From assembly GCA_025352225.1 (NCBI GenBank), contig JANXTT010000125.1, positions 1 to 64,000 of the forward strand: a DNA stretch of 64,000 nt, read 5' to 3'. A program made the position numbers and the translations under genes. The DNA comes from Mucilaginibacter sp. (GTDB lineage Bacteria; Bacteroidota; Bacteroidia; Sphingobacteriales; Sphingobacteriaceae). The notes under the pieces are model-generated. The model saw only the letters and a program-made list of their open reading frames with translations. It had not been told where the DNA came from and did not search any database. This document shows, piece after piece, positions 1-8,473 of this stretch (the first letter of the stretch is position 1; every line of letters starts with the position of its first letter).

Positions 1-1
1 G

Positions 2-904
2 CTTAATACAGCTTTCAAAGCTGCTCAGGAAGCATTAAAAACCCGCGAAAATACAGGATGGTATAAACCGGGATTGTATTGGGTAAATGAAGAAGATTTA
101 AGTATGTTTACGGGTATAGCCGGTATTGGTTATTTTTTTCTTCGATGTCTTTATCCAGACAAAATACCTTCCATCTTATATCCTAAAATTGAATCTGTTT
201 ATAAGGGCCCTTTTACCTTAAATAAGTATAGGTTTATAAATTACACATTGCCCGATATTCAAAAAAGTTATTTGAATAAATGTTTTCGGGCTGCTGCAAA
301 GTTTACAATGCTTACTTACCCCGATAAACTCACGGAATTAATCAGGCATGAAACTTCTATTGGTATATTAAAATCAAATTTTGTTCTTCTAGCGCAAAAA
401 ATCCTAGCAGAAAACAATGACCTTAACCTTGCAGAGGCAATAAATTATGATGTTTGCTTTGATGAATTAAGCTATCGATACAACAATGCATTTTTATATA
501 CAAAAGCGGCTTTAATGGATAAAGAAATTCTTTTAACCGATAAAATTGATGATAGCTCATTACTGAATATTGAAATAAATTTCAGTGATCATAATAAGTT
601 ATTAACATGCAAAAATAATTGGTTACAATATATAAGAGATACCGCACTACCAGAAAGCCAGAACGACGAAGAATGGTATTATGTTATGATCCCGACCTGG
701 AAAGGCGTTGTTGAATATCAGATAAGCTGGCTCTCTTACAAAATAATAACGCTTGTAGTAAATAAGAAAAGCACTCCCGAAATTATAAATTTTATAGCAG
801 AAGAATTGACTATTAGTAAACGCGGGAGAAAAGATTTGACTAAAAAAGTTTTAAGTCAAATAAGGGAGTTATTAAAGGCAAAAATTGTTTTTATTATTAA
901 ATAA
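2..904 (+). CDS. LanC-domain protein, C-terminal part with ~220-residue extension (5' truncated)
   Basis: The reading frame is open from base 2, so the gene starts outside the window. The first visible residues carry the closing motif of a lanthionine cyclase domain (LSMFTGIAGIGYFFLR, then a P..IPSIL ending), which in LanM/LanC proteins lies near the C-terminus. The cyclase zinc ligands would lie upstream and cannot be checked. An extension of roughly 220 residues follows. I do not recognise most of it; its end (STPEIINFIAEELTISK... then VLSQIRELLKAKIV) has the look of a small winged-helix/PqqD-like peptide-binding domain. The gene converges on the precursor-peptide gene across a shared terminator hairpin. 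It could be the main modification enzyme (LanM-like) of the RiPP locus or a stand-alone LanC. The LanC assignment is good, the class is unknown. Confidence 0.7.
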   Translation, partial: LNTAFKAAQEALKTRENTGWYKPGLYWVNEEDLSMFTGIAGIGYFFLRCLYPDKIPSILYPKIESVYKGPFTLNKYRFINYTLPDIQKSYLNKCFRAAAKFTMLTYPDKLTELIRHETSIGILKSNFVLLAQKILAENNDLNLAEAINYDVCFDELSYRYNNAFLYTKAALMDKEILLTDKIDDSSLLNIEINFSDHNKLLTCKNNWLQYIRDTALPESQNDEEWYYVMIPTWKGVVEYQISWLSYKIITLVVNKKSTPEIINFIAEELTISKRGRKDLTKKVLSQIRELLKAKIVFIIK

Positions 905-944
905 ACAGGTAAAATTAACCAAAATGATTAACCTACCTGTTTAT
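901..944. terminator. Bidirectional intrinsic terminator between convergent genes
   Basis: A perfect 11-bp inverted repeat (ataaacaggta at 901-911, tacctgtttat at 934-944) flanks an AT-rich loop. It overlaps the stop codon of the plus-strand LanC-domain gene and lies just beyond the stop of the minus-strand precursor gene at 956. Position and symmetry fit a terminator serving both convergent transcripts. Confidence 0.65.
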
Positions 945-955
945 TTAACTAAAAA

Positions 956-1156
956 TTAACAAACAGGCCCGTAAACTGTAGACCCATAAGGGCAGTTACT
1001 AGTCCATGTTGTTGGGCATGGAGAGTAATAAGGGTTTGTTGTTGGGCAAGCAGTGATAGAAGTGTTACCACCTTTCACTGTTTCTTTTTGCTCGTCTGAA
1101 AGTGAAGTTATAAAACTTTCAACTTTCAACTTTTCCAATTTTTTTTTGTTTTTCAT
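956..1156 (-). CDS. Lanthipeptide-like precursor peptide with Gly-Gly leader
   Basis: A 66-residue peptide. The leader has the Bacteroidota pattern: a basic start (MKNKKKLEKLKVESF), a helical SLSDEQKETV segment, and a KGG cleavage site at residues 28-30. The core is 36 residues with 12 Ser/Thr, four Cys (core positions 7, 17, 25 and the last residue, 36), two CPTT motifs and several Pro and Tyr. This composition suits dehydration and thioether formation. The neighbours are LanC-like proteins and glycosyltransferases, so a (possibly glycosylated) lanthipeptide-like product is inferred. An in-frame ATG at 1216 would add 20 residues, but it lies inside a 17-bp hairpin stem and the added residues do not look like a leader, so I chose 1156. 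A dedicated exporter/peptidase is not visible here. Confidence 0.75.
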   Translation of the reverse strand: MKNKKKLEKLKVESFITSLSDEQKETVKGGNTSITACPTTNPYYSPCPTTWTSNCPYGSTVYGPVC

Positions 1157-1211
1157 AAAAGTGTTTTTAATTTTTACTATAGGTTTCTTATGGTTAAAGG
1201 TAAATATCTTT

Positions 1212-1251
1212 TTCACAATAAAAAATATTTATTGATATTTTTTATTGTGAA
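1212..1251 (-). promoter_or_regulatory. Perfect 17-bp AT-rich hairpin between glycosyltransferase and precursor gene
   Basis: Positions 1212-1228 and 1235-1251 are exact reverse complements separated by a 6-base loop. On the minus strand the hairpin starts about 37 bases after the glycosyltransferase stop and ends about 55 bases before the chosen precursor start. No T-rich run follows it on the minus strand, so a processing or stability element, or attenuation between biosynthetic and precursor genes, is at least as likely as simple termination. Confidence 0.6.
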
Positions 1252-1287
1252 ATACTTGTGTTTAGACTTGTAATTTAAACGTTAAGC

Positions 1288-2076
1288 CTAAATTTTAGTG
1301 TTCCAACTCTTCACTTCCTCTTTTAATTGCTGTTTAGACATATTAACCACATTAAGCCACTCGGCAAACTTTATACTTTGCTGTTCCGTTGCATGAAATT
1401 TACTGTTAAGAAACCGCCTATGGGTAAAATGATAAATTACACCTGTGAGTTGTTCAATCTTATACCCTAAAATAGTCCATCGTTTTACGCGTTCGCCATC
1501 TTCAGTCCCCCATCCATAAAACTTTTTATTTTCAAGCCCGGCTTTTATATAAGTCTGCCTGTTTGCGAAGAAGCCTCCTCCAACTGGGTTTGGATTATAA
1601 ACTGATTTCATTTTGGCTTCGTTATGTACAAGAACATTAAAATCCCGGTCTTCATAATAAAGGGCTCTTATAATTTCGGAAGTATCCATAAATTTATTCT
1701 TATAAGGCAAAACAAAATCAAATTCATTATTGCGTAATAAAGTTACAGCCTCCATAATCTGCTCTTTTGAAACGATAACATCTGCATCCCAAATTGCAAC
1801 ATAAGGAGTATCACATTTCATAACCATTTGGTTAATATAATGAGTACGATAAAAAATGGGGTCGTAATCTACAGTAAATGTAATATCAACGCGCTCAGGA
1901 AGTATCTTTGATAATATTTTATTGTTAAACTTTGTCGCTTCTAAAACATGTATGTTGGTATCAAAATTATCAGATAAAAATTCAACAACCATCACAAGGT
2001 TTTCTAGCCGTTCAATAGAATCTAATCTTAAAGGGATCAGAAATGTAACATCTTTCAAATCTGTTTTATATAACAT
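1288..2076 (-). CDS. Glycosyltransferase family 2-like protein of the RiPP locus
   Basis: A 262-residue soluble protein with a GT-A fold signature. It has an N-terminal TFLIPLRLDS strand, a DAD metal/nucleotide-sugar motif at residues 97-99 within AIWDADV, and a FYGWGTEDGE motif near residue 190, typical of galactosyltransferase-like C-terminal regions where the acidic pair acts in catalysis. It is downstream of a LanC-like gene (28 bases between the coding regions) and upstream of the precursor gene on the same strand. Sugar transfer to Ser/Thr (or Cys) of the peptide is a reasonable inference; donor and acceptor cannot be read from the sequence. The enzyme family is firm, the role is inferred from context. 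Confidence 0.75.
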   Translation of the reverse strand: MLYKTDLKDVTFLIPLRLDSIERLENLVMVVEFLSDNFDTNIHVLEATKFNNKILSKILPERVDITFTVDYDPIFYRTHYINQMVMKCDTPYVAIWDADVIVSKEQIMEAVTLLRNNEFDFVLPYKNKFMDTSEIIRALYYEDRDFNVLVHNEAKMKSVYNPNPVGGGFFANRQTYIKAGLENKKFYGWGTEDGERVKRWTILGYKIEQLTGVIYHFTHRRFLNSKFHATEQQSIKFAEWLNVVNMSKQQLKEEVKSWNTKI

Positions 2077-2104
2077 AGTGTAATTCTGTTTTTCGTTGTT
2101 GCAA

Positions 2105-3160
2105 TCAGTTGTACCGCAATAATTCCATTCCTATACCTGAAAATCCATGCAAAAGGCCCATATTTTCATGTTCAATATATTTATTGTTTTTCATTTCTGC
2201 CCAGTACTCAGACTCCGTAATCCGTTTGGCTATCTCCTGAGGGTTAAATATAATATTGACACCAAATTGGTTTAGTTGGTTAACGATAAAAGAATAACCT
2301 GCCACTCCATTCGCAATAGAAATTAATTTGTCCTTTAACTCCTTATCAATTATAGTAGTTGGAATTATAGTTTGTTTCAAAAGCATGGCATGGGTTCTCC
2401 AGCCTTGTAAATCAACCAGATGCAATACATGCTGCATGCCTAACAATAAGTGCAACCTGTTGCATTGCGATACCGGCAGAATTGAAAGTACCACAGGCGA
2501 CAGATTTTCAAGAATCTTAATTATTTTCACATTGTAAATATTTAATTTGTATGCGTTACTGAAAAATATCAAACAATGAGGCAAATCCCAGGTAATATCA
2601 AATATCCCGGGCTCTCTAAAGATATTTTTGTCTTCCTCAATATAAGTGGATACTTTATTTATGATTTCAATTAAAAGGTTCTTAAATATCTTAACCTGCA
2701 TGGTATTAGCATTTAAATCCTTCCGCTCCAGTCTCGAAAGAATATAGAAGCCAAATCCCATCAGCCCTTTTAACAGCCCTATTGGAATTGAATGTTCATT
2801 AACAATGTATTGATATATTATATCATCAGCATCGGCCAGTACATCATCAGTATCGGCTTCAATAAAATCATTAACCACAAGATATTCTATTCCCCATGCA
2901 ACTCCGGCCAAACCACTTTCAAAATTTAGCGGATTGACAGAAGATGCAACCTTTTCAAATATTTCGTCTAAAAGGTTTTCGGCAAATTCTTGATGTTGCT
3001 GGTTTCCAGTTACCTCGGCCAAACGAAAAAAATAGATTGCTACCCCAAATTTACCATTCAGCAAGCCAATATTTAGTGACCGGGGCGCAATTTGCATTAA
3101 AGTTTCGCTTATAAATTCAGTTTCCTCTATAAGCGTATTATTTTTAAGAATATCGTTCAT
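2105..3160 (-). CDS. LanC-like protein lacking canonical zinc ligands
   Basis: A 351-residue protein with the repeated alpha-toroid motifs of lanthionine cyclases: GLLNGKFGVAIYFF near residue 35, FESGLAGVAWGIEYL near residue 80, and LLHGFSGIGMELL at the C-terminus. True cyclases use WCYG and CHG motifs to hold zinc. Here the corresponding positions read ANGVAG and LLHG, so two Cys ligands are missing and only one His may remain. It may bind the leader or act as a non-catalytic partner rather than a cyclase. It heads a minus-strand unit with a glycosyltransferase and the precursor. It is clearly paralogous to the divergent LanC-like protein at 3433-4521 (shared NIGL.NGK.G and EADTD motifs). 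Confidence 0.75.
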   Translation of the reverse strand: MNDILKNNTLIEETEFISETLMQIAPRSLNIGLLNGKFGVAIYFFRLAEVTGNQQHQEFAENLLDEIFEKVASSVNPLNFESGLAGVAWGIEYLVVNDFIEADTDDVLADADDIIYQYIVNEHSIPIGLLKGLMGFGFYILSRLERKDLNANTMQVKIFKNLLIEIINKVSTYIEEDKNIFREPGIFDITWDLPHCLIFFSNAYKLNIYNVKIIKILENLSPVVLSILPVSQCNRLHLLLGMQHVLHLVDLQGWRTHAMLLKQTIIPTTIIDKELKDKLISIANGVAGYSFIVNQLNQFGVNIIFNPQEIAKRITESEYWAEMKNNKYIEHENMGLLHGFSGIGMELLRYN

Positions 3161-3432
3161 TAGGTGTGTTGGTTAATTTAAATAATATAATTACTGATGT
3201 ATTTTTAGTGCACTATTGTTTATAACCGGGTGATGTAAAAGAATGCAAAGATTCTGTGTTAGTAAAGATAGTAATCTTATATATTTAAGCAATTGCAAAA
3301 TAATAAATAGTATATATATTGGTTTAAACTTGTTTAACGGCACTTTTTTGAATGACAAAGAAAATATTCAACTAAATAATAAAAAATATTCTATCAGATA
3401 CTTAAATTTGTTTGATATACCAGAAACCTTTA
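3161..3432. promoter_or_regulatory. Divergent intergenic region between the two LanC-like operons
   Basis: 272 AT-rich bases separate the head-to-head LanC-like genes and should hold the promoters of both units. I see no convincing Bacteroidota TTTG/TAnnTTTG pair on either strand. A 67-codon reading frame at 3243-3446 overlaps the plus-strand gene start and has no leader or core features, so it is not called. Confidence 0.4.
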
Positions 3433-4521
3433 ATGAATTATTTTAGCTCCGAATCAAAAGCCATTTTAGACGAAAGATTACAAAGTATTGCAAATATTTT
3501 AATGTTAAATGCTTCCAGCCTAAATAATATTGGGCTTTACAATGGAAAAATGGGGCTTGCCATCTTCTTTTATCATTATGCTCTATATAGTAAGAAGGAA
3601 ATTTATGAGGTTTATGCCGGTGATTTAATTGATGTTATTTTTAAAAAAATCCGCACCGGATTGCCCTTAGACTTTGAGACTGGCCTTACAGGACTAGGCT
3701 GGGGTTTTGAATATTTGGTACAAAATGAATTTGTGGAGGCTGATACGGATGAATTACTGGAAGAAGTTGATAAGGCTGTGGCTTCTGTCAAAAATGAAAA
3801 CCTAAAGGTACGTTCCAATGCAAATAAAGACGATTTATTTGGCACCGGGCTTTATTATGCAATGCGTTTAAAAGATTGGGGCTCTGATATAAAAGATGCT
3901 TCAGAAAACCGTTTAATTTTAAATAACCTAAAAAATGATGCTGAAATTTTATTTGATGCAGATCTTTTATTTGACGAAAATGTAAGCGCGTGCAGGCTAA
4001 ATTCAATCATTTATTTTTTGCTTGAAATTAAACGAAAAAAGCTGTTTCCCGAAAAAATCAATATTCTTTTATCTAATCTTCCGGCTTTCATCGCAAAACG
4101 AACTGATCTAAATATCAGTTGGGAGCAGCAATCTATACTGATCAATTTACTCTCTTTGCTTGCCGGCGAAATTGAAGTTCCGCAATTAAAAAAAGAGTAT
4201 AAAAAGGTGATCAAAAAATGTACTTCGCATCATAATAATACTTATTTGAGTGACCGGGAGGTAATTTCCAGTTATATTGCCGCTGAATTATCTTCTTTAT
4301 TATATGCTGTAAATTTACACGACGACGAAAAACACGCAGACATATCCCTTCGATCCCGAAAAATACTTGAAAACGAAACATTTTGGTTTACTTGGATAGA
4401 GCGCAATGACGAAGATGACCTAGGCTTTTGGAATGGCCTCGCAGGTTTAGGGCTGGCCTTGATGAAAGGTAAAAAACATACATCCATTACTGATTCCCTT
4501 ACAACATCTGCCAGCAAATGA
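3433..4521 (+). CDS. LanC-like protein, second paralogue, lacking zinc ligands
   Basis: 362 residues from the chosen ATG at 3433. This start puts the first toroid motif (NIGLYNGKMGLAIFF) at about residue 33, as in the paralogue at 2105-3160; an in-frame ATG at 3412 would add seven residues. Further motifs are FETGLTGLGWGFEYL and, near the C-terminus, FWNGLAGLGLALM, where a true cyclase would read CHG. No WCYG motif is present, so zinc-dependent cyclisation is not expected. It overlaps the next glycosyltransferase by 4 bases (ATGA at 4518-4521), which implies translational coupling. A scaffold, leader-binding or acceptor-presenting role for the glycosyltransferase is an inference. Confidence 0.75.
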   Translation: MNYFSSESKAILDERLQSIANILMLNASSLNNIGLYNGKMGLAIFFYHYALYSKKEIYEVYAGDLIDVIFKKIRTGLPLDFETGLTGLGWGFEYLVQNEFVEADTDELLEEVDKAVASVKNENLKVRSNANKDDLFGTGLYYAMRLKDWGSDIKDASENRLILNNLKNDAEILFDADLLFDENVSACRLNSIIYFLLEIKRKKLFPEKINILLSNLPAFIAKRTDLNISWEQQSILINLLSLLAGEIEVPQLKKEYKKVIKKCTSHHNNTYLSDREVISSYIAAELSSLLYAVNLHDDEKHADISLRSRKILENETFWFTWIERNDEDDLGFWNGLAGLGLALMKGKKHTSITDSLTTSASK

Positions 4522-6416
4522 TTAATCCGGAAAACGGCATATCTGTGATAATGCCAACATATAATCAAAGTTCATTCATTCTGTGTGCAATACTCAGCCT
4601 AAAGAACCAGGAATTTAGTAACTGGGAATTAATTATAATTAATGACGGTTGCACAGATGATACACATGTTGTATTACAGGATGTTTTAGAAGATACCAGA
4701 ATAAGATATTATAAAAATGACGATAATAAAGGGCTAGGAATATCTTTAAATATAGGAATTGAAGCTTCCCGCTATAATAATATAGCATATTTACCGTCGG
4801 ATGACGTTTATTATAAGCATCATCTGCAATCGCTTTATGATACATTATTAAGTGATAATGATTCGATTCTGGCTTATTCCGGCTTACGATATAATTACAC
4901 TTACTCTACCAGGGATAATCATTGCGCATCTTCTAAAGGCCAAATTCCGGGCTCATGGTTACAACTTGTACAGGTACTACACAAAAAAAATAGTTGTAAA
5001 TGGGTTGAAAGAGACGAAATGGTTACAGATAACTTGTTCTGGATGTACTGGAGAAAAATTGCCGGGAAGGGGATGTTCTTACCTACCTCAGAAACTTCGT
5101 GCGAATGGTCTAATCATTCAAAACAGCGCCATAAAATAATTAATAAAAACCTCGGTGGCGGGCTCTCAACTTACCGGGAACATTATCAGGTAAAAGTTCC
5201 AGTATTGTTTTATTCCACATCCGGCGAGCGTTTTAATGAAAAAGAATACTACGCTCCATTCAGGCAAAAAGTACAACCATCCAAAACGGGACTGAAAATT
5301 TTACTGGTGGGCGAACTATCATATAATCCCGAAAGGATATTTGCTCTTGAAGAGGCGGGGCATAAATTGTATGGGCTATGGACACAAAATACTGCTTTCT
5401 TTTACAATGTTGGTCCGTTACCTTTTGGTAATGTGATTGATATTCCATACGAGGGTTGGGTAAAAACCGTGAATGAGATAAAGCCCGATATTATATATGC
5501 GCAGCAAGGCTCGCCTGCTGTAAAAATCGGATTGGAGGTTATTCGGAATATGCCTCAAATCCCTTTTGTATGGCATTTTAAAGAAGGCCCGTTTATGTGC
5601 CGCGACAAAGGCGAATGGAACGAATTAATGCAACTATATAAGTTGGCTGATGGCCATATTCATATCCATCAAATGGCAAAAGATTGGTATGAACAGTTTT
5701 TACCACATAAAACAAAACCATTTATGTTTATTGATGGTGACCTGGCTAAAAATAATTGGTTTAATAATGAACGAACACCTTTATTATCAGAGAGCGATGG
5801 AGAAATTCATACCCTCTTCATTGGCCGCCCGATAGGTATAAATCCCGAAGATATAGGAACACTAGCCAGGCAAAAAATCCATATCCATTTTTATGGCACA
5901 TATCAGGTAACCTGGAAAGATTGGGTAACTAAGGCCCTTAAAGAGGCCCCAGGATATTTCCATATCCATCCAAACTGTTTCCCTAATAATTGGACGAAAG
6001 AGTTTTCCCAGTATGATGCGGGATGGTTGCATTTTTTTAAAAGTGAAAATGAAGGTGATTTACTAAAAGCTTCCTGGCATGATATGAATTACCCTGCTCG
6101 CTTGTCAACTTTAGCAGCAGCGGGCCTGCCTATGATTCAATATAACAATTCGGGTAATTGGGTTGCCGGTCAGTTACTTTTAGAAAAACTTGACGCCGGG
6201 ATTTTTATTAAAAATTTTGAAGAGTTAGGTCCTAAATTGAATGAAAAAACAAGGATGAATGAACTAAGGGAAAATATATGGAAACACCGTATGGAATTCA
6301 CTTTTGATTATTATGTTTCTGAATTAACAGCTTTTTTTAAAGAGGTTATTGAAAATAAAAAGGTTTCAAAATCAAATACCAGAAAAAAAACATCCAAACT
6401 CCAAGCACAACCATGA
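4518..6416 (+). CDS. Two-domain glycosyltransferase (GT2 N-terminus, GT-B-like C-terminus)
   Basis: A 632-residue protein. Residues 1 to about 130 form a family 2 glycosyltransferase domain: GISVIMPTYNQ at the N-terminus, ELIIINDGCTDDT, and a YLPSDD motif around residue 95. The second half (from about 255, KILLVGELSYNPERIFALEEAGHKL) looks like a GT-B fold with an N-terminal strand/helix pair and a later LHFFKSENEGD...LSTLAAAGLPMIQY region typical of the nucleotide-sugar binding half. This points to two sugar additions or one catalytic and one accessory domain. It is translationally coupled to the LanC-like gene before it, mirroring the LanC-like/glycosyltransferase pair on the other strand. 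The peptide as acceptor is inferred only from context. Confidence 0.7.
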   Translation: MINPENGISVIMPTYNQSSFILCAILSLKNQEFSNWELIIINDGCTDDTHVVLQDVLEDTRIRYYKNDDNKGLGISLNIGIEASRYNNIAYLPSDDVYYKHHLQSLYDTLLSDNDSILAYSGLRYNYTYSTRDNHCASSKGQIPGSWLQLVQVLHKKNSCKWVERDEMVTDNLFWMYWRKIAGKGMFLPTSETSCEWSNHSKQRHKIINKNLGGGLSTYREHYQVKVPVLFYSTSGERFNEKEYYAPFRQKVQPSKTGLKILLVGELSYNPERIFALEEAGHKLYGLWTQNTAFFYNVGPLPFGNVIDIPYEGWVKTVNEIKPDIIYAQQGSPAVKIGLEVIRNMPQIPFVWHFKEGPFMCRDKGEWNELMQLYKLADGHIHIHQMAKDWYEQFLPHKTKPFMFIDGDLAKNNWFNNERTPLLSESDGEIHTLFIGRPIGINPEDIGTLARQKIHIHFYGTYQVTWKDWVTKALKEAPGYFHIHPNCFPNNWTKEFSQYDAGWLHFFKSENEGDLLKASWHDMNYPARLSTLAAAGLPMIQYNNSGNWVAGQLLLEKLDAGIFIKNFEELGPKLNEKTRMNELRENIWKHRMEFTFDYYVSELTAFFKEVIENKKVSKSNTRKKTSKLQAQP

Positions 6417-6802
6417 ATGAATGCTGGGGTTTTATTATGTAATGATGTTGATGCAAAAATGCGCCGGTTCACATCAAGTCTTCTTAGCCGTCGTTAATCA
6501 ATACCAGCAGTTCTTGCAGTTCGTTAATAACTTGTTAATTAAAACACAAATACCGTAATGTTAAACTTTTATTATTTGATGAAAATATAATAATAACATA
6601 CCTGTTTTAATAAATTGTTATATATTTAAAACGTGCAAATTTTTGAAAAAAAAGCCCCTGATAATTGTTTCTGTTGATAATTTTTTTAATTACTAGTAAA
6701 TATTATAACGGCTGGATAATTAAACAAATAATAATCCCGTACAACATCTATCGCCATGTTTTTCGGCCTCGCAATCCGGAAAAATATATTTTATGAAATA
6801 CC
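6417..6802 (+). promoter_or_regulatory. Intergenic region upstream of the exporter/PKS operon
   Basis: 386 bases, strongly AT-rich, with no gene that I can support. It must hold the promoter of the plus-strand lipopeptide operon and divides it from the RiPP locus. One candidate Bacteroidota promoter is described separately. Confidence 0.5.
6575..6606 (+). promoter_or_regulatory. Candidate Bacteroidota promoter (TTTG, 20-base spacer, TAcctgtt)
   Basis: TTTG at 6575-6578 is followed after 20 bases by TACCTGTT at 6599-6606. The spacing fits the TTTG/TAnnTTTG promoter of Bacteroidota, but the -7 element matches only partly. A start near 6612 would give a leader of about 190 bases before the transporter gene. 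Confidence 0.25.
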
Positions 6803-8455
6803 ATGCCTAACTTTATTCAAAGTCCGAAGGTAAAATCACAGATAAGTTTTATCAACGTGATCTTACAAAACTCAAAAGTGCCAGTAACAACCATCGTTGC
6901 ATATACGGTGCTATCAGGCATTGCTAATGCCTGCCTTTTATCTGTGCTTAATAGTGCATCTAATTCCGCCGACAACGGCAGTGTTAATATTAAATATATT
7001 GCCCTGTTTGGTGTAGCGCTTGCCCTTTTTTATATCACTAAACGATATATCCTAAGGCAATCGGTAGAGATCGTTGAAACCTCAATATATAACATCAGGA
7101 TGCGTTTGTTAGAAAAACTTCGCCATTGTGAGTTATATGTAATGGAATTCATAGGTAAAGGCGAAATATTTAACCGCATATCGCAGGATGCAAATTTTAT
7201 TTCCCAATCTGCCGCGGTAATTGTTAACGCGGCTCAGGCAACGGTGCTTGTTTTTTTTACGCTCATTTATATAGGGTTCCTTTCTATAAAGGCATTTTTG
7301 ATTACCGTTACTATTATATATATAGGTACAACCTATTACCTGCACAGGCAAACGCTTATTAATAAAGAATTACAGGAGGCGGGTGAAAACGAAACATCAT
7401 TATATAACCACATCGAAGATCTGTATGAGGGTTTTAAAGAGATCAAGATCAATCATCGTAAAAACAACGATTTGTTTAAGGATGTAAAAGATACCGCCAC
7501 CATTGGCCGCGATGTAAAAACACAAACAGGCTTAAGATTTGCCGTTGGGTTTATGTTTTCCGAAATAGTATTTTATTTACTGCTTGGCTGCGTTGTGTTT
7601 TTGCTTCCGCAGATCGAAACCATGTATACAGGTTCTTTAACCAGGTTAACAGCTTCTATACTATTTATAATTGGTCCGCTCGAAAACATAGTAACAACTA
7701 TTCCCTTATTTATCCGGGCTAATAACGCTACAAAAAACATTCAAAAGTTAGAACAAAAAATTGATAGTGCCGGCGATCAGCAAAATAAAAATATCAATTC
7801 TGACCCTTTTGATTTTAAAGATATTAAACTTAAAGATATCACTTTTGATTATCTTGACGAAAGTAAAGAATCCACCTTTTCACTCGGCCCTATAAATTTT
7901 ACGCTTAAAAAAGGCGAGATCGTTTGTATCTTGGGTGGTAATGGCAGCGGCAAGTCAACATTTCTTAAAACTTTGTCAAGCCTTTACCTGCCTACAACGG
8001 GTATAATAAGCATCAACGGTAAGCCGCTCTCAGCCGATAATGCACAACGGTACCGATCGTTATTCTCCATTATTTTTACCGATTTTCACCTCTTTCCTAA
8101 AATTTACGGTGTAGAGAACCTGAGTGCCGAAAAAGTTAACAATTATATAGAATTAATGGGCCTGGCAGATAAAACCTCTTTCGACGGTGAAAACTTTTCG
8201 AGCCTTAAGCTCTCAACCGGTCAGCGAAAACGGCTGGCACTCATCTGTTCCATGCTCGAAGATAAGCAGATTATGATACTTGACGAAGTAACTGCCGATC
8301 AGGATCAGGAATTTAAGCGGTTCTTTTATACTTCCATATTGCCCGATCTGAAAAAGCAAGGCAAAACTGTTTTAATGGTATCGCATGATGATAAGTATTT
8401 TGAACAGTTTGATAAGGTATACAAAATGGAGTATGGAAAAATAACAACACTTTAA
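6803..8455 (+). CDS. Cyclic-peptide-type ABC exporter (fused TMD-NBD)
   Basis: A 550-residue half transporter of the YojI/SyrD/PvdE type, usually found with non-ribosomal peptide clusters. Residues 1 to about 310 hold the membrane helices (for example TIVAYTVLSGIANACLLSVL and VVFLLPQIETMYTG). The nucleotide-binding domain follows with Walker A GGNGSGKST near residue 378, signature LSTGQRKR near 470, Walker B IMILDEVTAD near 490 and the H-loop MVSHDD near 527. There is no C39 peptidase domain, which argues against bacteriocin export and for a lipopeptide substrate. It is first in the plus operon, 18 bases before the acyl-ligase/PKS gene. Export of the lipopeptide, also giving self-protection, is the likely role. 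The length is normal for the family. Confidence 0.85.
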   Translation: MPNFIQSPKVKSQISFINVILQNSKVPVTTIVAYTVLSGIANACLLSVLNSASNSADNGSVNIKYIALFGVALALFYITKRYILRQSVEIVETSIYNIRMRLLEKLRHCELYVMEFIGKGEIFNRISQDANFISQSAAVIVNAAQATVLVFFTLIYIGFLSIKAFLITVTIIYIGTTYYLHRQTLINKELQEAGENETSLYNHIEDLYEGFKEIKINHRKNNDLFKDVKDTATIGRDVKTQTGLRFAVGFMFSEIVFYLLLGCVVFLLPQIETMYTGSLTRLTASILFIIGPLENIVTTIPLFIRANNATKNIQKLEQKIDSAGDQQNKNINSDPFDFKDIKLKDITFDYLDESKESTFSLGPINFTLKKGEIVCILGGNGSGKSTFLKTLSSLYLPTTGIISINGKPLSADNAQRYRSLFSIIFTDFHLFPKIYGVENLSAEKVNNYIELMGLADKTSFDGENFSSLKLSTGQRKRLALICSMLEDKQIMILDEVTADQDQEFKRFFYTSILPDLKKQGKTVLMVSHDDKYFEQFDKVYKMEYGKITTL

Positions 8456-8473
8456 AAAATCAAATAAGTTATT

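Noticed and set aside
1157-1216. Longer precursor peptide starting at the upstream ATG (1216)
   Set aside because: That ATG lies inside a 17-bp hairpin stem and the extra residues do not resemble a RiPP leader start; the MKNKKK start at 1156 does.
3243-3446. 67-codon reading frame in the divergent region between the LanC-like genes
   Set aside because: It overlaps the start of the LanC-like gene, has no leader, Gly-Gly site or core features, and its composition fits AT-rich intergenic DNA.
4272-4568. 98-codon minus-strand frame over the LanC-like/glycosyltransferase junction
   Set aside because: It is antisense to two well-supported genes and shows no family features.
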